Shown here: in pieces, positions 23,989 through 34,740 of the stretch
Layout: the number at the start of each line of letters is the position of its first letter
Numbering within the stretch: position 1 is the stretch's first letter
DNA from: Pohlia nutans
Lineage: Eukaryota; Streptophyta; Bryopsida; Bryales; Mniaceae
Reading direction: 5' to 3'
Assembly: GCA_022496805.1 (NCBI GenBank)
Contig: CM040100.1
Location: forward strand, 17,885,009-17,949,008
Length of the DNA: 64,000 nt
Program-made: the position numbers and the translations under genes
Notes under the pieces: generated by a model
The model's input: only the letters and a program-made list of their open reading frames with translations
What the model was told of the DNA's origin: nothing
Databases searched by the model: none

Positions 23989-26906
23989 TTAGATCTTCAT
24001 AATCCAATCTGCGTTTTTCTTCTGGCTCCCATGTCCAAGTCTTGTGTTTGTGATGTTCTCTTGTAAGGGGGTGATACTTCCACCTTCCCTCGGCATCACT
24101 ATCCGGTTTGGCCTCAGATCCAACCCCATAGACTCTTGAAAAACTGCCATAAACATTTCTCCGGCCCTTTTCAAGGCATTTCGTTTCTCTGTTGTCAAAC
24201 TTGCATATTTTTCCTTTGGAATATTATGCGATGCCGTCATCTTGGAGATATTGAAAAACATCTCTTTTATAAGTTCAGTTTCGTTAATTGGATTTAGAGA
24301 AGGTTCGTTGTTTGAATCTCCACTTGGACCCTCACTTGGACCCCCACATGGACCCCCACTTAAACCTGCACTCGAACCCCCATTTGGATCCTCACTTGGA
24401 CCCGCACATGCATCTTCACTTAAATCTTCAAAGTCATGGATAAAGCCATTAGGTTCATACATGCTTGGCAACAAATCATATAAATGTTGAAACTCATCCT
24501 CAACAATTTGTTTCACTGCCAACATGTGTTTACATATTGGACCATAGTCGTTACACTCGCACCATTCACGAGATAAACTAACTATGTACCACTTGTTTGG
24601 CATCGTCTGACTTCGAAATGCAAACTCCAAATGACATGGGTCAATTACTTCAAAATTCGCTGATCGGTCCTCTTTATATTGTTACACCATTTTCTTAGCC
24701 TTCTGCAGCCTTGCTGTTCTACCCTTGTCTCCTCTTCTAATCGAGTATTTGCGCGATTCACTTAACCAATGAGCATCATTGTAATGCTCATCTAAGGTCA
24801 ATCTTCCAAACCGTCGTCCAGAATCAGGGTTACCGATTATCGCAAAAATCAGTTCATCAAGTCTTTGATTGACTTTTCCATCTAGTAAAGTGTATTTCAC
24901 ATATTGCCACATGCGTTCCACAAGGTTTGTTGTATTTGTATGTGCCTAAACATTCTAGTCCATCTGGGCCACATAAGTTTCCATGAACTGTTGTTCCCTG
25001 CCCAACTTTGTTCGATATACTTCAACACACTTGCATTGTTGGCATATTTGGTTTTAGCCTCTCGTACGCATTATTGAAGCCATCCTCAGTAAATGCCTCC
25101 AACAAAGAGCACATTCCTCTATATAGATCATTGCGAAGTGCCTCAGGCACTTTAGGCAACAAATGGTCAACCTATGCCTTTTTTGCATGGAACCAACACA
25201 ATAACAATTTGCATTTAGTTTGGATTCCACCAATTGTTTGGTTTTCCCAACACCAAATGTCTTCGTGAATTGCCCTCATTATAGCAGTCTTTGAAGTTTT
25301 GTCTTTGTCAATTACTATGGCATTCAGTCGGATTGTATCCATGTTTTGAAAGACGGCTTTCATAGTAAGCCACAACGCCGTTCCCACTTGGCCACTTTCA
25401 TTATTATCACTACAAAGCATAATCAAAATAGGCATACCCAAGCCGTTTACATTGGGGTACATTGCAGCAAATAATGGCATGCCCCATTGATTGGTTTTAA
25501 ACGTGGAATTAATCACCCATGCCGAATTTGGAGTGATGGTCTTTGCACGCTTAAGCATCTCCTCGGTCTGCATCACTATCACAAATGGCCGCTTGTTTGG
25601 ATCCGCATTTAAAGGATCATACGGTTGATAAAATATCACTTTTCCTTTTTCAATTCATTTAGGAACGGATTGCTTTACAACTTCATAGTCATCTTCACTA
25701 CACCTTTCTTGCATTTGAAGGCGATACGAGAGGGCATATGCTTCTTTTGGAGTAAAAAAAAAACAAAATGTTTTCTGTTCATACAACGGAACGCTTTCAT
25801 GTAAGATGTCCTCGCACCTCTTTGAATACGCAAGTGCTAATTGGATGTTATTTAAGTTTTTCAACATCTCAGCACAAACACTTATTGCACTTTGGTGAAC
25901 AGGTAAAAAGTAACAATCCGTCATTGATCCCGGCTCATGCCCTTGGTGCTCTGTATTCACATGAATCTCAATGTCTCGGCCCTCTTCATCCGGGTATATG
26001 ACTTTCACATAGAACTTGCACCCAACATATTTGGCGGTAGAATATTGTCTCACTCTATCGCTTAAATTGTCGTTGCCATTTGATTTACCACCAAATTTCA
26101 CCCCTCGATGACATACATATATGCGCACCGTTGATGGGCACGGTCTCACAGCACGGTATCGATGGATCGGCATCAAGCGCACTGAATGTTCCGCTTTTAA
26201 ATTATTCAAAAACCCTTCCTCCTCTGCTAACGGCATTGTATACCTAGCAGTGTATTGTCGAAACGGACGGATCGTCCTTTCATGTGCTTGTTGTCCTAAG
26301 TGACAACCCGAACATCCGCTTATCACTTTTTCAATGAAAGGCTTTGGGACGCCATTCATTTGTGTACCAACTAACCACCCTTCTTCACCAATTCTTGCAA
26401 TTGTTTCTTTATATGCCAAATGTCTTTCTCCCCCGCAATGTGCTCTTACAACAATTGAGGGCCATTCGTCAAGATAAGGGACAATCAGATGAGGATGTTT
26501 TATTTTTAAAAAATAATCGTTCTTCCCCATTTGCCCCGGTTTGAACCCCAAATTGTCTTCCATATCGTTCCCATTTTTTTAGAGCCCATTTTTCCCATGC
26601 TTGTAACGAAGTTCCTTCTTGACAAAAAAAATTAGGATCCAAGGTGCTAATAGTGCCCACCGATGGCACTGTCCATCCCTTACACCAATTGACAAAATAG
26701 TTCCCCAACCCCCGGTTAAAGGAATAATATGTTGAATTCAAATACAAAGAAGGGTCCAAATTGGGTTCTTTAATTTCAACATCTTGTTCTCTGTCATCAT
26801 CTTCTTCGTCCCCTTCTAAAAGCGGAAATAAACCAATGTCCAAATCATCCTCCGAAAGAAGACCATTGACGTTAAGAACCTCGAAAATGTCTCCCACATC
26901 ATCCAT
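23989..26906 (-). pseudogene. SWIM-type MULE transposase, decayed
   Basis: Reading from 26,906 down: an acidic N-terminus (26,906-26,469), then a long segment with Cys/His pairs (26,563-25,655), a MULE transposase core (25,639-25,172: STFKTNQWGMPLFAAMYPN, NAIVIDKDKTSKTAIMRA, LCWFHAKKA), a linker (24,921-24,682: MERMWQYVKYTLLDGKVNQR) and a C-terminal SWIM zinc finger CECNDYGPICKH (24,630 ORF). The parts are separated by a frameshift near 26,520, a TGA between 25,655 and 25,639, and a TAG right after HAKKA, where the family usually has Trp. The first catalytic Asp appears to be Asn (INSTF), so the protein is very likely dead. A relative is split across 30,496-32,880 and 57,466-58,272. Terminal repeats were not located. 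Confidence 0.85.
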
Positions 26907-27059
26907 TGTTTTTACACTTCACTTCCAACTCATTCCTACTGCAGCCACACTCATTAGCTTTATAACAAAATAGTTGTTATACCTGCACAACTAACACACT
27001 ATAAGGTTAGTGCAATATTAACAACACAAATTTTTCAAAAGTGTTAACAATCTCTACCA

Positions 27060-27160
27060 AAAGATGTACCATTTGATGACTTTATCACATGTCAATTTTT
27101 TGATTTCCATAGAAGCGGGTCCCCCTAATACTTTCCTCCGCACGTCCAAATCTTTGGAAT
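27060..27160. other. Spacer upstream of the MULE remnant
   Basis: Short interval between the MULE 5' side and the GC-rich tandem repeats. No feature recognised. Confidence 0.2.
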
Positions 27161-27480
27161 AAGTGGCGGAACCCGCCACCCCTTTGCCCCGGCGGTGCTC
27201 GCCATCACATGTTTGCAATTTTGCAAGTGGTGGCGGACACCGCCATCCCTTTGCCCCAGTGGTCCCGCCACCGCATGCCCAAATCTTTAAAATAGGTGGC
27301 GGAACCTGCCACCCCTTTGCCCCGGCGGTGCTTGCCATCACATGTTTGCAATTTTGCAAGTGGTGGCGGATACCGCCATTCCTTTGGCCCGGTGGTCCCG
27401 CCACCGCATGCCCAAATTTTTAAAATAGGTGGCGGAACCCGCCACCCCTTTGCCTCGGCGGTGTTCATTATCCCATATTC
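27160..27480. repeat. Tandem repeat, unit about 133 bp
   Basis: GTGGCGGAACCCGCCACCCC recurs at about 27,164, 27,297 and 27,431, with CATCACATGTTTGCAATTTT between. The unit contains inverted GGTGGCGG/CCGCCACC pairs. ORFs on both strands are artefacts of the repeat. Confidence 0.85.
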
Positions 27481-27689
27481 ACATTTTGGTGGTGGAAGCA
27501 GACATCACGACCCCTTTGTTCCGGTAGGAATTAAACATGGGGTGGGAATTACCATCGATTTTGAAGTAGTAGTGCTCACCGCCACTACTTCAAAAAAAAT
27601 GAACATGTGGTGGCGGTCACCACATGTCCTATTTTCTTGAAGTGGCCCCGGTGAGCACTTCTACTTCAAAACCGGTGGTAATTAGGGTT

Positions 27690-28955
27690 TAGAGTCGTGA
27701 TGGGACTCCCGGGACTCCCACTCCTACACGCCATGGGAATCGTGATGGGAGTCGTGGTGGGACTCCCGGGACTCCCACTCCCACTCGCCATGGGAGTTGT
27801 GATGGGACTCCCGGGACTCCCACACGCCATGGGAGTTGTGATGGGACTCCCGGGACTCCCACTCCCACTCGCCATAGGTGGCGTGATGGGAGTCGTGGTG
27901 GGAGTCGCGATGGGACTCCCGGGACTCTCACTCGCCATGGGAGTCGTGATGGGAGTCGTGGTGGGAGTCGTGATGGGACTCCCGGGACTCCCACTCGCCA
28001 TGGGAGTCGTGGTGGGAGTCGTAATGGGACTCCCACTCCCACACGCCATGGGAGTCGTGATGGGACTCCCGGGACTCCCACTCCCACTCGCCATGGGAGT
28101 CGTGATGGTACTCCCGGGACTCCCACTCGCCTTGAGAGTCGTGGTGGGAGTCGTGATGGGACTCCCGGGACTCCCACTCCCACACGCCATGGGAGTCGTG
28201 ATGGGACTCCCGGGACTCCCACTCGCCATGAGAGTCGTGGTGGGAGTCGTGATGGGACTCCCGGGACTCCCACTCCCACTCGCCATGGGAGTCGTGATGG
28301 GAGTCGTGGTGGGAGTCGTGGTGGGAGTCGTGGTGGGAGTCGTGATGCGACTCCCGGGACTCCCACTCGCCATGGGAGTCGTGATGGGAGTCGTGGTGGG
28401 AGTCGTAATGGGACTCCCACTCCCACACGCCATGGGAGTCGTGATGGGACTCCCGGGACTCCCACTCGCCATGGGAGTCGTGATGGGAGTCGTGATGGGA
28501 GTCGTGGTGGGAGTCGTAATGGGACTCCCACTCCCACACGCCATGGGAGTCGTGATGGGACTCCCGGGACTCCCACTCCCACACGCCATGGGAGTCGTGA
28601 TGGGACTGCCGGGACTCCCACTTCCACTCGCCATGGGAGTCGTGATGGTACTCCCGGGACTCCCACTCGCCATGAGAGTCGTGGTGGGAGTCGTGATAGG
28701 ACTCCCGGGACTCCCACTCCCACACGCCATGGGAGTCGTGATGGGACTCCCGGGACTCCCACTCCCACTCGCCATGGGAGTCGTGATGGGACTCCCGGGA
28801 CTTCCACTCGCTATGGGAGTCGTGGTGGAAGTCGTGATGGGACTCCCACACGCTATGGGAGTCGTGGTGGAAGTCGTGATGGGACTCCCGGGACTCCTAC
28901 ACGCCATGGGAGTCGTGGTGGGAGTCGTAATGGGACTCCCGGGACTCCCACTCGA
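27690..28955. repeat. GACTCCC/GGGAGTC minisatellite (1.27 kb)
   Basis: Built from GGGAGTCGTGATGGGACT, CCCGGGACTCCCACT and CGCCATGGGAGTC modules in variable order. GGGAGTC and GACTCCC are inverse to each other, so the array is full of short palindromes (for example GACTCCCGGGACTCCC). Several 300-450 codon ORFs overlap here in different frames and strands and encode only low-complexity peptides, so I do not call a protein. Confidence 0.9.
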
Positions 28956-28969
28956 CCACCATGCTAATC

Positions 28970-29275
28970 CCCAATATTTGGTGGTGACCGTCACTACCAC
29001 TTTCCTCATAAAATTTTGGTGGTGGTGACCGTCACCACCACCACCATGCTAATCCCCAATTTTTAGTGGTGACCGTCACCACCACCATGCCCATAATATT
29101 TTGGTGGTGGTGACGGTCACCACCACCCCATTCAATTTCCCAATTTTTGGTCTCCCAATTTTTGGTCTCCCAATTTTCAATCTCCCAATTTTTGGTCTCT
29201 CAATTTTCAATTTCCCAATTTTTTCACCACCACCATGTACTATGAGGGGAGGCACCACCACTCCCCTCATAGTAC
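28970..29275. repeat. GGTGGT-rich inverted repeats and 15-bp tandem repeat
   Basis: GGTGGTGACCGTCACCACC-type palindromes occur at about 28,980, 29,020, 29,065 and 29,105. A TCCCAATTTTTGGTC unit is repeated about five times at 29,148-29,222. TACTATGAGGGGA (29,239) pairs with TCCCCTCATAGTA (about 29,260) as a hairpin. Confidence 0.7.
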
Positions 29276-29539
29276 TCTCTGTGGGATTCGACAGGCCCCC
29301 ATGGAATGCTGGTCGGAGTGGACTTACATGACACAAAATTGTTTTGGAAGACCACCCGATTCGTTGGTGGATTTTCAATGGGAAAATAAAAAATGGCCAA
29401 TGTGGTTGAATTGTCTTTGAATGGCCTAGTTGCTTGAAATGAGCATGGGCTGGGGCTTTGATCATGGAGCATGGGCTGTCATGTCAGAGGAATAAAAAAG
29501 GGCCGAGCTAAAAGGGCCATTTGAAGCCAAATAAGCCAG

Positions 29540-29723
29540 AAATACCCCCTGGGACCCAACTTCATATTAAAAGGGCCTGGTTGCTTGGCATAATGCATGT
29601 TTCCAAATAAGGGGTGCTCGGAAATGGCTGGTCCACCCAATCTCTGCAGCTTTGATGGAGGCCGTCGATTATGATCAAGGGTTGAAAATCGAGGAGTCCT
29701 TCCTGAAACTCGAGGGGGCCTGG
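29540..29723 (-). repeat. Dispersed repeat, copy 2
   Basis: Inverted match of the repeat at 20,831-21,024. It ends close to the outer end of the MULE left terminal repeat, so the MULE may have inserted into or beside it. Confidence 0.7.
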
Positions 29724-29740
29724 TGACGAGGCCGACCCTC

Positions 29741-30074
29741 GCCTCTAAAGGCGGGAAAGTGAGGGACTTGCGCCTCACTGCCCGCATGCCACTCACTGTC
29801 TGAGGGCCGCCCGTTCTCCTCCGTTCCCGTAGCCGTTCTCGCTTGCCTCGTTCCCGCAGCCGTGTTCCCGGCCGTACCCCCCGGCCGTTCCCGCAGCCGT
29901 GTTCACACCGTTCCCGGACGTTCCCCCACCACAATACCCGATATCCTCGTCCCAAGACCCGCTCATGTACTCTGTTCATCAAAGTCAGCTGCGTGCGAAA
30001 ACTGGGAACAAACTGGGAGGCCTTTTGGGGGCCATTTCTCTCAACCCTCTTCAACTGAAGTCCTCCAAGCATAC
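29741..30074. repeat. MULE left terminal inverted repeat
   Basis: The sequence from GCCTCTAAAGG inward to CCTCCAAGCATAC matches the complement of 58,669-58,980. It contains repeats of a GTTCCCGCAGCC-like unit. The ORF across it is not a gene. Confidence 0.8.
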
Positions 30075-30300
30075 TTTAGGTATGAGTTATTGTCGATATG
30101 GGTTCTCTTTTGTTGGTTTAAGTATATGTAAGTGTCGTTATGGATTCGTTGTTGTCCGTTTAAGCATCTTTAGTGTGTGGAATACAAATCTTCTTTCGAT
30201 AGAAAGGGGTGTACCTATGTGATGTGATTCTTAAGTATCTTTAGTGTGTGCAATACAAATCTTCTTTAGACAAAAAGAGGTGTATCTATATTATTATTCT
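30075..30300 (+). repeat. Direct repeat with 58,355-58,480
   Basis: GGGTTCTCTTTTGTTGGTTT, then AGTATATGTAAGTGT and TTTAAGCATCTTTAGTGTG, recur in the same orientation near the other end of the MULE. A shorter internal copy of the TTAGTGTG part lies at about 30,240. Confidence 0.75.
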
Positions 30301-30495
30301 TGATTGCAAATTGTGTGTTTTTGTTTTGCATTGCTTACAAACTTGAAAATAGACCTCAAAATTCAAGAAATAGAATTAGGGTTCTCAAAATTTAGGGTTT
30401 ACTTATTTAATTGCATACATTGTTCTAAAATGTGAGTGTGTATGTGCACATGGGGGTTGTTTTTATAGAGTTTTTGTAAAGCTTTGGCGTTAAAG

Positions 30496-32880
30496 ATGGA
30501 GGATGACAATTTCTACCCTTCCAATTTTGAGGATGATTTAAATGAGTTAGTGGGGGTGGAGGAATTTTTCCAAAGTGTGCATGAAAGAAGTAACACATTT
30601 ATTGGAAGTTTCACAATCCAAGAAACTTACTTCTTATCATCGAATGGGGAGTCGGATTAGGATGAGGAAGAAGGAATTGAGGAGATTTTGGAACCTTGGG
30701 AGGACTTGTTGGTGGAAGACGTTGAGCATATCAACATTGGAACTCCAACATCTCATGAATTCTCTTCATCGTCCTTTGAAGATATTCCCATTTAAACGTT
30801 TCCAAAGTATGTACATTTCACCCTCCAATCCATTACACTTATGATTGATTGCACAAGGCGGGGGGGATATTTTCCTTCATTTCATCAAATCTATGAAACA
30901 AAACCTCTTTTTTGTCCCCTCTCAAACCTTCATGGGCATTCCACAATTAACAACATGGAAGCCCATACAATTGAGAGGTGGAAAAAAATTCAAGAAAAAT
31001 TAAAAGTTGTAGAAGTTTTTGGTGTCTTTGCATTGTCTCATTTGAAAGACACAAAGAATAGACAAATCCCAGCAATCGAGTATTGGCGTTCGATTGTGCA
31101 CAAAGGACATGTTGATCTGAATGGAAAACATTTGTCAATCTCTTTGACAACAAAGGTCATTCGTACTTAATGGAGTACGGATATCACTATGAAATATATC
31201 AATTCCTCATTCATACAAGATTGTGTTAATTCTTGTGAAGTGTGTCAAGAAAAAACAATTTGGGATGAAGTAACGGTTTCACTAGAGGACCTAAATGCAA
31301 CCCTTGATGCACTTTGCACGAAACACATTGTGCTAAGAAGGCGTTATAAATGTCGTGTGTAGAAAACAAAAACGGTGACTTATTATCGTTGTTACCGGGG
31401 TGGGAACAAAAAGCGTCCTCATAGAAAAGGGAGTGATGTGAAACCCATAGATAAAAAAGAGTCTAGAAGAGATAGGACTTCAAGGTTATGTAATTGTGAG
31501 TTTCAAATAAAAGTAGTGGAACCGAAGACCCGGGAACATGCCACTATATATATGCATACCAAACACAGTGGTCACAATCCGGGATCGGATGCGGATCTTT
31601 TTTTCTACCCGTGCACCCTTACGTGATTGCATGGGTCATGGAGAATTTAAAATACATGCATTTGCCACGAATCGTAGAAGCGGCATCGAAGAGGGCACAA
31701 GACATGTTTAGAGAAAGGGTGACGGATGTAGAACGTGCGACATATAGGTTCTTCATCATAAAAAAGGAAGTGCAAATTCTTGCATATTCCTTGAGAATAA
31801 ACAGTATTTTAAAAACCGCTTTGACTCCATTTTTTTTCTTGTGATTGTAGTTGATGTTGCTTTTGATTTCATAATTATATAAGGTTTTTGATCTTCTAAT
31901 TTGCATATGATTGTTATTTTTATTCATGTAGATGCACTTTGTAAGGACGATTGGGATGCGGCCAATATTGAAATTACTAGACTCCAAGCCCAAGGAAAAT
32001 TTTATACTATCAACCATTTGCATCCACGGACGAGGACCCACGAAAGAGACCATTTGTGGTTGTTATTCAAGATGAGTTCATGAAAAACTCGGCACAAAGG
32101 TTTTCCGATAACAACTCTTGGGCCTTGGACTCCACTTTCTCCACTAATCAATTTAGATTGCCGCTTTATGCGGCAATTGTGCCAAATTAAGATGGAATAG
32201 GAATTCTGGTTTTTATATGCTTTGTAGCAATGTCCCTAAACAAGGACATGAGGGTATTGCTATAGTAATAGCCCTAACTCATGTTTTTGAATCGTTGGGG
32301 AAAATAAGACCTTTCGCCATTGTTATTGATAAACACAAGCCATCATTGAATGCAATTCAAAAAGTTGTAAACAATGATGTCCATTGTTGAACTCATGAGG
32401 GGGTGCAAAGATACAAACCGGTGGAAGGGTACTTTTGTGTCACTTTTATGAAAGCATGAAGTGAAAATTTACTCACCCGGATCCCAAACAAGGACAAGGA
32501 CCGTGTATGGAGAGCCTTACACGTCTTGATGCTTTGTCCTAGTGAGACTCGCTTTGATGAGAACTTCAGACGATTTTGTGTTGAATTTCAACACATTCCG
32601 GCATTTGCTACATACATTAATTCCAGATGGCCGGAATTAATGTGGTTTGGAGAAGATCGTGGCCTCAATTTGGGAGGCTTTTTTCATATGGTGGCATGGA
32701 CACAACGAACCATGTGGAACGACACTGGGAGTTGATAAAGTATACTCTCCTCCGAGGAAAAGTCAACCGGTCTGTTAGAGACCTAATTGTGGCAATTATC
32801 GGAAGTGCCAAAGATGGCACCCATTTGGGCCAACCCACATTGTTGAGTCAATTCAAAATGACGCAACGAATAAGTAAGTT
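30496..32880 (+). pseudogene. MULE transposase, 5' part, decayed
   Basis: From ATG 30,496 one frame reads MEDDNFYPSNFEDDLNELVG, an acidic start like that of the MULE at 23.9-26.9 kb. The same frame runs to about 31,617 through several in-frame stops (TAG about 30,658, TAA about 30,793, TAA about 31,168, TAG about 31,360). Later blocks in other frames continue the alignment with the first MULE: RLCNCEFQIKVVEPKTREHA, HTKHSGHNPGSDAD and, at about 32,720, HVERHWELIKYTLLRGKVNR. The coding part ends at AATAAGTAAGT, which looks like a 5' splice site. The partner exon begins at about 57,466, so the Harbinger element sits in what was an intron. The protein is not functional. Confidence 0.8.
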
Positions 32881-33259
32881 CCTTAGGGGCGGTTTACACT
32901 ATGGACCAAGAGCCATGACCAAGAAAATTAAATCATTTTCATGGTTACGGCTCTTGGCCAAGAGCCGTGATTATGAAAAATCAAAAATGGATTTTTGAGT
33001 GGCTTGGTCACTCTTGTAGTGTAAAGTGGATTTGGACCGGGACAACTTTGGACTGATTTTTTTAATATAAATTAAAAAATGGCTGATTTAGGGGATTACC
33101 CTCTCATTTACCTTCCCACCTTCTCTCTCTTCCACCTCATCTCTTTTCCACCTTCTCTCTCTTCCACCTCACCTCTCGTCCACCTCTCTTCTTCTCTCTT
33201 CTTCTCCTTTTTCTTCTCCTTCTTCTTCTCTTCTAAAAATTTCAGCAATTAGGGTTACA

Positions 33260-34047
33260 ATGGACGGGAACAAGAACCTTGTATTGATGTTAGGCTTGTA
33301 TATGTGCTTGCACATGCTTATCTCACACATTGTGAGCATGCAAGCTTTGATTTTGCATGGAGAGTGGGAGAAAGTGGCAATTTTCAGCATCTTCTTAGAG
33401 AGCATGGGAAGAAGAGTGACACGAACTTTGTGGAGCATTGAAAGACAATGTGGATTCACGGACCGTTTGGTGCTCATAGGTGATCTTTATGGGGTTGCTG
33501 AATCTACGGTTTCAATAATTGTGAGGGAATTTGGCAAAGCCGTGAGGCAACATTTGCAACGAATTCTTGTGCAAATGCCTAGTGAATCGCAGTTTAGGGT
33601 TTTAGCAAAGGAATTAGAAGCTCTTCATGGAATTTCGTATGTAGTGGTTGCAATCGATGGATCGCACATTCTTGTTTTAGCACCTGTAGATGGGAGAGAA
33701 GATTACTACTGTCGGAAATCCTTCCATTCAGCAATTCTTCAAGGAATTGTTGATGTGCATTGCAAATTCTGGGATTACGAATTCGGTTGGGCCGGTAGTC
33801 TCCATGATTGGGCTGTTTTTCAAGTTACAAAAATTGGGAGAGCATGTATGGAGGGTAGATTACATCCGTACAAATTAATAGGAGATGCAACATATCCCGT
33901 AAGACCATGGATGTATTGTCCATTCAAAGGAGGGAAAACATAATTATCACAAATCCAAGCAAATTGGAATTTTGTCCAATCTTCCACACGGTTGTGTGTT
34001 GAGAGGGCTTTTGGAATTCTGAAGGGGAGATGGAGGATCATAATGAA
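33260..34047 (+). pseudogene. Harbinger DDE transposase, N-terminal part
   Basis: DDE_Tnp_4-type transposase. ATG 33,260 opens a frame with a helix-turn-helix-like region (LYGVAESTVSIIVREFGKAV), the first catalytic Asp in VVVAIDGSHI, the second in SLHDWAVF, then GDATYPVRPWMYCPF, and the catalytic Glu in CVERAFGILKGRWRII. One in-frame TAA (33,941-33,943) falls just after CPFKGGKT. Otherwise the frame stays open to the hAT insertion point. The rest of the gene lies at 55,048-55,486 and would continue in phase (1,227 nt in all) if the hAT element and one duplication copy were absent. Confidence 0.9.
34040..34047. repeat. hAT target-site duplication, left
   Basis: ATAATGAA immediately before the hAT terminus. 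The identical octamer follows the right terminus at 55,040-55,047. Confidence 0.95.
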
Positions 34048-34059
34048 CAGGGTTGTCAT

Positions 34060-34300
34060 TTTGGACGTCCTTGGACCCAAAAGCGTCTGATTTGACGTCC
34101 GGACGTCCGGACGGCAGCGTCCGAACGGCCGGACGTAGCGTCCGCTGGGTAAATCCCGATTTACTTTACCGCTGCCGTTTTTTACCCTAGCGGACGGCGT
34201 AGGCGGACGGGCGGACGGCTGCGCTGCGCCTGGCGGACGGCGCGAGCGGACGGCCGGTCGGCCGGACGGCCCGTAGAGAACTAGAGGACGGCCAGGCCGT
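34060..34300. promoter_or_regulatory. CGGACG repeat block, left sub-terminal
   Basis: Dense CGGACG/CGTCCG copies next to the left hAT terminus (for example GACGTCCGGACGTCCGGACG and GGCGGACGGGCGGACGG). hAT transposases bind short repeated sub-terminal motifs, so this is the likely binding region. Confidence 0.7.
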
Positions 34301-34740
34301 TCTAGGGCAGGGCAGGCATGTAAATCCCTAAACCCTGAACTATGCAAGCCGTTTCAAACAACAAACAAATTGAAGTGGCGGAGAAAAAACATATTAGATT
34401 CTCAATAAGTCACTGTAACCCTCTTTGTATAAAAAATATAGCGAATTTGTTCAGCGGGATAAAGCCCCACTTGTTCTAATAACATAAAACATAAAAACAA
34501 ATGAAATGTATTATACCATTCACATGACAATCATTAAGATTTGGAACGAACACTTGTATATTTTATATTTCGTAACTCAAAAACATTCCTAAAAGGAAAC
34601 GTGAGTAGAATATTGCCATTCATTCACCATATAAATATATATTTATAAAATCCATCTACTATCCACTCAACTACAATTACTGAATATCAGAATATCTTAT
34701 AAAATATACTCTAAGAAAATACATAAATGCTATTGAGTTT

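Noticed and set aside
27666..29028. Several 300-450 codon ORFs on both strands
   Set aside because: They are read through a GGGAGTC/GACTCCC minisatellite; the peptides are low-complexity in every frame and no gene signal accompanies them.
29479..30072. 197-codon minus-strand ORF and its counterpart at 58,609-58,998
   Set aside because: They are the two terminal inverted repeats of the MULE, with GTTCCCG-type internal repeats; sequence matching is at DNA level and no protein family fits.
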